From Planctomycetota bacterium (GTDB lineage: Bacteria > Planctomycetota > Planctomycetia > Pirellulales > Pirellulaceae): a stretch of 9,871 nt of DNA. The position numbers and the translations under genes are program-made. This document shows positions 5,635 to 9,871 of the stretch, one piece after another. The stretch is taken from assembly GCA_023417165.1 (NCBI GenBank), contig JAEZGD010000555.1:1-9871 (forward strand), read 5' to 3'. How positions within the stretch are numbered: position 1 is the stretch's first letter; the number at the start of each line of letters is the position of its first letter. The notes beneath the pieces are model-generated. The model was given only the letters and a program-made list of their open reading frames with translations, made no database searches and had not been told where the DNA came from.

Positions 5635-7038
5635 ATGCGCGACTGGCTGCCGATAGCGATTCAACTGAGCTACTTGCTGGCCGCAGTGTTGTTCATTGTC
5701 GGCCTGAAGGCGCTCTCGAGCCCGCGCAGCGCCGTCCGCGGTAACCTCCTGGCGACGATTGGCATGTTGGTGGCAGTCGTGGCCGCTGTGTTCGATGCGT
5801 GGTTGTATGCGGCCGGGCATCCAATGGCGCGCTTCACACTGTTTTATATTGTGCTGGGCATCGTGGTTGGTACGGCAATCGGCATGGTCCTAGCGCGTAA
5901 GGTGCAAATGACTGCCATGCCGCAGATGGTTGCCTTGCTGAATGGCTTTGGCGGCCTGGCGTCGGTATTGGTCGCGGGCGGCGATCTGTTACAAGCCGAA
6001 CATTCGACCTGGGACACGCTGCTGGCCGCTGGCGCTTCGGCGTTAATTGGCGCAGTGACTTTCTGGGGCAGCCTGCTCGCGTATGGCAAGCTCGAGGAGT
6101 TTTCGTTCCTCGAGCGACCGTGGCCGATTCCTTATTCACTGCTGACCAACATTGGGCTGACGGTGATCAGCCTGCTATTCATCGGTCTGCTGGTCGCAGG
6201 ACACACCTGGGCGTATCTGCCGCTGGTGGTGGTCGCTTCGATCTTGGGACTGACACTGGTCAATCCGATTGGCGGCGCGGACATGCCGGTCGTGATTGCA
6301 CTACTCAATAGCTATAGCGGTCTGGCGGCGGCGATGACTGGCTTTGTCATCAACAACAGTGTGCTGATTATCAGCGGCTCGTTAGTCGGCGCGTCGGGCA
6401 TTATCCTCTCGCAACTGATGTGCAAGGCGATGAACCGCTCGCTAGCGAACGTCATGTTTGGTTCCAGCACCACATCACACGGCGCGCAGGCGAGCGAAGT
6501 CTATGCGAAGGTGCGCAGCGCAACCGCCGATGACATCGCGCTGATGCTCGACTCCGCGCAGCGCGTCGTGATTGTGCCTGGCTATGGCCTGGCGGTGGCG
6601 CAGGCCCAGCATGCAGTGCGCGACTTGTGCAAGCTGCTCGAAAAGCGCGGCGTAACCGTCGAGTTCGCCATTCATCCTGTCGCGGGACGCATGCCAGGGC
6701 ACATGAACGTGCTGCTTGCCGAGGCGGATATTCCGTACGAACAGCTCAAAGAAATGGACGCCATCAATCCCACGCTGGAAACGGTGGATGTCGCCTTGGT
6801 GATTGGTGCGAACGATGTCGTTAATCCGGTTGCTCGCACCGATCCGCACAGTCCCATCGCCGGCATGCCGATCATCGACGTCGACAAGTGCCGCACGGTG
6901 GTGGTGATCAAACGCAGTTTAAGCTCGGGCTTTGCCAAGATTCCGAATCCCCTGTTTGCCGCTGAGAATACCTACTTAATGTTCGCCGACGCCCAAGTGG
7001 GGGTCCTGGCGATCGTCCAAGCACTGAAAAGTGTATAG
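5635..7038 (+). CDS. pntB: NAD(P) transhydrogenase subunit beta (membrane domain and NADP(H)-binding domain III)
   Basis: PntB provides most of the proton channel and the NADP(H) site. The 467-aa length is normal. Residues 1-265 carry about eight to nine hydrophobic helices, including GIVVGTAIGMVLARKVQMTAMP (75-96) and LLNSYSGLAAAMTGF (223-237), where N225 corresponds to the conserved channel Asn. The cytoplasmic domain III (about 290-467) shows GYGLAVAQAQ (316-325), IHPVAGRMPGHMN (346-358), GANDVVNP (391-398, D394) and KRSLSSGFAKIPNPLF (426-441), all hallmark NADP(H)-binding segments. The channel position that is His91 in E. coli PntB aligns with N103 here (LLNGFGG). ATG 5635 has AAGGA 8 nt upstream. 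No clear terminator follows, so read-through into the next gene is possible. Confidence 0.97.
   Translation: MRDWLPIAIQLSYLLAAVLFIVGLKALSSPRSAVRGNLLATIGMLVAVVAAVFDAWLYAAGHPMARFTLFYIVLGIVVGTAIGMVLARKVQMTAMPQMVALLNGFGGLASVLVAGGDLLQAEHSTWDTLLAAGASALIGAVTFWGSLLAYGKLEEFSFLERPWPIPYSLLTNIGLTVISLLFIGLLVAGHTWAYLPLVVVASILGLTLVNPIGGADMPVVIALLNSYSGLAAAMTGFVINNSVLIISGSLVGASGIILSQLMCKAMNRSLANVMFGSSTTSHGAQASEVYAKVRSATADDIALMLDSAQRVVIVPGYGLAVAQAQHAVRDLCKLLEKRGVTVEFAIHPVAGRMPGHMNVLLAEADIPYEQLKEMDAINPTLETVDVALVIGANDVVNPVARTDPHSPIAGMPIIDVDKCRTVVVIKRSLSSGFAKIPNPLFAAENTYLMFADAQVGVLAIVQALKSV
6090..6115. repeat. Perfect 9-bp inverted repeat inside pntB
   Basis: GCTCGAGGA (6090-6098) and TCCTCGAGC (6107-6115) pair perfectly across an 8-nt loop. 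The site encodes the KLEEFSFLERPW loop between membrane helices. It may affect mRNA folding or be a chance product of repeated Leu-Glu codons. Confidence 0.5.
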
Positions 7039-7084
7039 CCGATTTAACACTTTACAGTCGGCCGATCACTTTGCCGTTGGACAT

Positions 7085-7154
7085 ATTCTGGCGACTATTG
7101 ATTGTTTTTTGATAGCGATGCCAGAATTGGCACATGCCTGTTGCTTGTGCCAAT
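7085..7154 (+). promoter_or_regulatory. Overlapping inverted repeats around the start codon of the 7134 gene
   Basis: Three perfect inverted repeats compete for the same bases. ATTCTGGC (7085-7092) pairs with GCCAGAAT (7120-7127). TGCCA (7119-7123) pairs with TGGCA (7128-7132). ATTGGCAC (7126-7133) pairs with GTGCCAAT (7147-7154), which places ATG 7134 at the base of the hairpin loop. A T6 run lies in the first loop (7105-7110). No Shine-Dalgarno site is present. The structure could gate translation initiation or form a DNA operator. Confidence 0.45.
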
Positions 7155-8012
7155 CTGTCGCCCGCTTCGTTTGCGCCCTCCGCTGTGACCCGCAGTGCGT
7201 CCGGTTGGAGGCTGCGCATCGCCGGGGCGCTGGGGATCGTGGGCCTGCTGCTGCTGGCGCTGAACTTGTATGGACTGACGCGTTCGCTGCGGCGCGACGA
7301 CTTGCAAGCCGAGACCGTAGTGCGGTTCCCGAACGATTTGCAACTTAGCCTGGAAGAGATGCGCGCGCAGTTGCGGCGCTTGCCTGGCGAATCGAAGTCG
7401 GAATTTGGACTGCGCGCCACGACCGTGGTGCAGCGCGGCATCTCGCATGTCGTGTGGGATTCGCCGGCCGTCCAGAAGCATTACTTGCGCGTGCCGCTGT
7501 GGGAAAACTATTTGCTCTACGCGGCCAGCTATTTGCGCCCCGCGGAATTTCAGCGTTATCACTTCACCAACGCAGAGCGAACCATCAAGCGCGGCGTGGG
7601 TATTTGCGGCGATGCTGCTTGCGTGCTGTCGACCGTGCTGGAGCGCGAGGCGATTGAATCGCGCATCTTGGTGTTTCCTGGTCATGTCGTCGTCGAAGCC
7701 AATCTCGGCGCCGACGCGCCGCAGTGGTGGATTCTCGATCCCGATTTCGGCATCGCGGTTCCTGGCGATCTCAAGACGATTCGTCGCGACACACAACAAG
7801 TGATCGCCGTGTATGCAGAGGCCGGCTATGGCGCCGAGGAACTCAGCGACCTGCGCGATATCTATAGCAAGCCAGGCAAGCGTTTTGCCAGCGCCTTCGA
7901 TTTCAGCCCCAAGCGCGCCTGTTTTGAAGAAGCCATGTATGTGCTGAAATGGGCGCTGCCGCTGACATTCGTGGCATTATCGCTCCATTTGCGAGGCAGG
8001 TCGCGGTCGTAG
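7134..8012 (+). CDS. Membrane-anchored transglutaminase-like domain protein
   Basis: The 292-aa protein has a basic start, one transmembrane segment (about 27-48), a soluble region, and a short hydrophobic stretch near the C-terminus (about 273-286) that may re-enter the membrane. A transglutaminase-like (papain-fold) core is inferred from a Cys-His-Asp series in the right order: C158 in GVGICGDAAC, H184 in FPGHVVVEA and D202 in WWILDPDFG. Such domains act as cysteine proteases, peptide cross-linkers or amidases; the substrate here cannot be read from the sequence. ATG 7134 is the first start in the frame but has no Shine-Dalgarno site and lies within competing inverted repeats; GTG 7185 is a possible later start that keeps the membrane segment. 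The gene follows pntB by 95 bp on the same strand, though a functional link to transhydrogenase is not evident. Confidence 0.75.
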   Translation: MPVACANLSPASFAPSAVTRSASGWRLRIAGALGIVGLLLLALNLYGLTRSLRRDDLQAETVVRFPNDLQLSLEEMRAQLRRLPGESKSEFGLRATTVVQRGISHVVWDSPAVQKHYLRVPLWENYLLYAASYLRPAEFQRYHFTNAERTIKRGVGICGDAACVLSTVLEREAIESRILVFPGHVVVEANLGADAPQWWILDPDFGIAVPGDLKTIRRDTQQVIAVYAEAGYGAEELSDLRDIYSKPGKRFASAFDFSPKRACFEEAMYVLKWALPLTFVALSLHLRGRSRS

Positions 8013-8193
8013 CGATTGTGTGGTCGTGTTGTCTTTGCGAAACATTCTATCTTGCCATTCTGGCTTCACGGTTGGGTAAGCAGCGGCCGATGCAAAGGAT
8101 GTGCTGGTCAAGGAGGACAAGCGGGCCGGGCAGTCTTTGCGCTGCCGCCGCCGCAGGACATTGCCGGATCCCTCCTTGCACATCCCTTCTCCC
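8013..8193 (+). other. Intergenic gap before the phosphatase gene
   Basis: This 181-bp stretch contains no supported gene, strong promoter or terminator. It has an AAGGAGG sequence (8110-8116), but no start codon lies at a suitable distance after it in the phosphatase frame. Part of it (from GTG 8101) may belong to the phosphatase if translation starts earlier than called. Confidence 0.35.
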
Positions 8194-9732
8194 GTGAAGA
8201 ACATCCCCCAATATCTGAAGCTGCATCGCGAAGATACTTCGCCGGTCTTCGTGCCCGCGACCGACGAACTGACCAGTGCCGAGATCTTGTGCAGTGCCTT
8301 TGAGCACTCCACAGGCTGGCACCTGCGTTATGAACCGCCGGCGGGACTCAATGCTTGGAGTGGATCTTCCGCCGCCGCCAACGGCGCGGGATTAGTCCTG
8401 ACGCCGGCGCGTCGTCGCGATCACGAAACCACGCGCCGCTTGCCTCGGCAGCAAGTCGAACATCTCGCCGCAGCGCTGGCGATTGTGCTGGGCGAACTCG
8501 ATTTAACGCGCCGCGCCCTGGCGCAGCGCGAAGCCGAATTGGCCGCGGGCGTGCCGATCACCAAACGTAGCGATGAAGAGCAGCATCTGCTCGATCGCTT
8601 AGAAACCGCGCTGGCCTCGGGCATGCAAGCCGTCGGCGGGCAGGGGGCCGCGTTGTACGTGCTGGATGAGAATACCAGCGAACTCAAGCTACGCGCTTGC
8701 GTGGGGCTGCCGCCGTCGCGCTTGCTCGATGCCGCCCGCCCTTTACGCGGCGCGCTTGCTGATCTGGAAGCACTGCTGGGCCATGCGGTGGTGATCGAAA
8801 ACACCGCAGACCTGCCGCACTGGCACTGCCCGGAAGACTTCGCCTCGGCGGTCTGCGTGCCGGTTTCTTCGCCTAGCACGCCGCTCGGTACGCTGTGGAT
8901 CTTTGGCGAGAAGCCGCGCGATTATTCGTCGGCCGAAACCAATATGATTGAAGTCATCGCCGGGCGAATCGCGGCCGATCTGGAACGCGAGATGTTGCTG
9001 TCTGCCGGCGAGCAATCGAAAACGTTCGAACGCCAACTCGACGATGCCGTGCAGTGGCAGGAAGAACATTTGCCGTCGGTCGCTCCGGTGATCGATGACT
9101 GGCAAGTCGCCGGCGCTACGGAAGCCAGCCAGGAACTCGCCAGCGAGTTCTTCGACTGGTCGGTGCTCAACGATGGTCGCCTGGCGGTGGCGGTGGGCGA
9201 TGCCCATGGCAAGTCGGTCGCGGCTGGGCTTTCGACAGCGGTGCTGCAAGGCGCGCTCAAAGCGCACAGCAACTATCGCCATGAAGCGAAAGACATGCTT
9301 CAACGCGTGAACGAGACCTTATGGACTAGCTCGCCTGGTGGGCAATTTGCCTCGCTCGGCTATGGGCTGATCTTGCCCGAAAAGGGCCAATTAGAATGGT
9401 CGAGCGCTGGTCGCGTGGGCGCGGTGCTGGTCGAGCGTGAAGGCCATCTAATGCTGACTGGCGAGTTGTCGCCGCTCGGCGCTGAATTGGATGTGAAAGT
9501 TTGGCAACGACAATGCGAAGTGGCTCGCGGCGGCGCGCTGGTGCTGTTTAGCGATGGCGTGCTTTCGACGAGCGACGCGCGCGGCGCGCTGTGGAACGAC
9601 GCAGCCGTGGCGGAATTCGTCCGTTGGCATCTGCATTTGCCCGCAAAAGAGCTACTCGCGCAGTTGCAAGCTGCACTCGGCCCGGTGCGCGAACGCGATC
9701 GGACATTGCTCATCGTCAAACGCTTGCGATAA
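8194..9732 (+). CDS. GAF domain plus SpoIIE/RsbU-type PP2C serine phosphatase
   Basis: With a start at GTG 8194 the protein is 512 aa. The first 120 residues are not assigned; a helical linker precedes a GAF-like sensory domain (about 124-269, with QGAALYVLDENTSELKL and the FASAVCVPVSSPSTPLGTLWIFG strand pair). A SpoIIE-type phosphatase domain follows (about 302-510). Visible metal-site motifs are FFDW (D321), VGDAHGKSVAAGL (D336), LFSDGV (D454) and RDRTLLIV (D502). Where most relatives have GGD before the first Y/F-x-D, this one has ASE (E318), so the first metal-binding Asp appears replaced by Glu. The family dephosphorylates Ser/Thr on anti-sigma antagonist proteins in partner-switching pathways; no partner is in the window. 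No transmembrane segment is seen, so it is probably cytoplasmic. The start is uncertain: GTG 8101 would add 31 basic, low-complexity residues, neither start has a good Shine-Dalgarno site, and no ATG lies near the beginning. Confidence 0.85.
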   Translation: MKNIPQYLKLHREDTSPVFVPATDELTSAEILCSAFEHSTGWHLRYEPPAGLNAWSGSSAAANGAGLVLTPARRRDHETTRRLPRQQVEHLAAALAIVLGELDLTRRALAQREAELAAGVPITKRSDEEQHLLDRLETALASGMQAVGGQGAALYVLDENTSELKLRACVGLPPSRLLDAARPLRGALADLEALLGHAVVIENTADLPHWHCPEDFASAVCVPVSSPSTPLGTLWIFGEKPRDYSSAETNMIEVIAGRIAADLEREMLLSAGEQSKTFERQLDDAVQWQEEHLPSVAPVIDDWQVAGATEASQELASEFFDWSVLNDGRLAVAVGDAHGKSVAAGLSTAVLQGALKAHSNYRHEAKDMLQRVNETLWTSSPGGQFASLGYGLILPEKGQLEWSSAGRVGAVLVEREGHLMLTGELSPLGAELDVKVWQRQCEVARGGALVLFSDGVLSTSDARGALWNDAAVAEFVRWHLHLPAKELLAQLQAALGPVRERDRTLLIVKRLR

Positions 9733-9740
9733 TTCCCTTA

Positions 9741-9761
9741 GGACGAAGTCACGCTTCGTCC
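9741..9761. repeat. Short hairpin after the phosphatase gene
   Basis: A perfect 8-bp stem, GGACGAAG (9741-9748) with CTTCGTCC (9754-9761), surrounds a TCACG loop. It starts 8 bp after the stop codon and has no T-run. Like the 68-161 element, it carries the TCACGC/GCGTGA core at the loop but has a different stem, so it may be another member of one hairpin family. It could stabilise the 3' end of the transcript or help stop transcription. Confidence 0.6.
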
Positions 9762-9791
9762 CCTCGCAACCACTTCAACGACGGATGAGTC

Positions 9792-9871
9792 ATGGCAAAC
9801 GCAAAAGTGGATGTTGTCGGCCTAGGCGAAATCCCCATCGTGGTCGAGTTGTACCGCGAAGTGTATCGCCC
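9792..9871 (+). CDS. N-terminus of an unidentified protein, possibly a GNAT acetyltransferase (partial)
   Basis: ATG 9792 opens a frame that stays open to the window edge. It reads MANAKVDVVGLGEIP followed by IVVELYREVYRP. The pattern of a short strand, then a helix with LYREVYRP, resembles the start of some GNAT-family N-acetyltransferases, where this helix precedes the acetyl-CoA domain. That assignment rests on about 26 residues and recall, so it is tentative. The upstream GGATGAG is at best a weak Shine-Dalgarno site. The gene lies 59 bp after the phosphatase on the same strand. Confidence 0.6.
   Translation, partial: MANAKVDVVGLGEIPIVVELYREVYR

Noticed and set aside
7038..7110. Possible intrinsic terminator of the pnt operon ending in T6 at 7105-7110
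   Set aside because: No GC-rich stem lies directly before the T-run. The nearest pairings (AAAGTGT/ACACTTT at 7028-7053, GCCGA/TCGGC at 7038-7062) are too far away and have long loops.
7095..7799. Open frame of 234 codons on the - strand opposite the transglutaminase-like gene
   Set aside because: The opposite frame carries the membrane segment and the Cys-His-Asp series; this one shows only low-complexity basic sequence.
1..9871. CRISPR arrays, tRNA or rRNA genes, transposases, phage or defence genes
   Set aside because: I looked for regular spaced repeats, cloverleaf-like sequences and family motifs on both strands and found none.

Overview
The window looks like chromosomal DNA from a planctomycete, probably of the Pirellulales type. 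The clues are high GC, many genes without clear Shine-Dalgarno sites, a three-gene NAD(P) transhydrogenase whose PntAb has a signal-like, proline-rich extension, and dispersed hairpin repeats of a kind I recall from planctomycete genomes. No marker in the window fixes the genus.

Layout. The left edge carries the last codons of a + strand gene (to 56), then an inverted-repeat hairpin element (68-161) in a convergent gap. Four genes on the - strand follow, read right to left: rplM (L13) and rpsI (S9), which end at a strong intrinsic terminator (2544-2575); a membrane-anchored trypsin/HtrA-like serine protease with an unassigned C-terminal half (861-2309); and a single-domain response regulator (178-690). 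The gap between rpsI and the protease holds two inverted copies of a dispersed repeat.

A divergent promoter region (3590-3886) separates rplM from the + strand pntA-pntAb-pntB cluster (3887-7038). Each junction in this cluster is 16 bp and each gene has a Shine-Dalgarno site. Together the three genes encode a proton-translocating nicotinamide nucleotide transhydrogenase, which couples the proton gradient to NADPH formation. Next come a membrane-anchored transglutaminase-like protein (7134-8012) whose start codon lies in a set of competing inverted repeats, a GAF plus SpoIIE/PP2C-type phosphatase (8194-9732), a short hairpin, and the first 26 codons of another gene.

Overall assessment. Most of the window is core metabolism and translation with ordinary signalling genes. 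I see no CRISPR array, phage, transposase, RNA gene or defence cassette, and no convincing new multi-gene system. The observations most worth following are the competing hairpins around the start at 7134, a hairpin family that keeps a GCGTGA loop while its stems change, the PntAb extension, and the C-terminal half of the protease.
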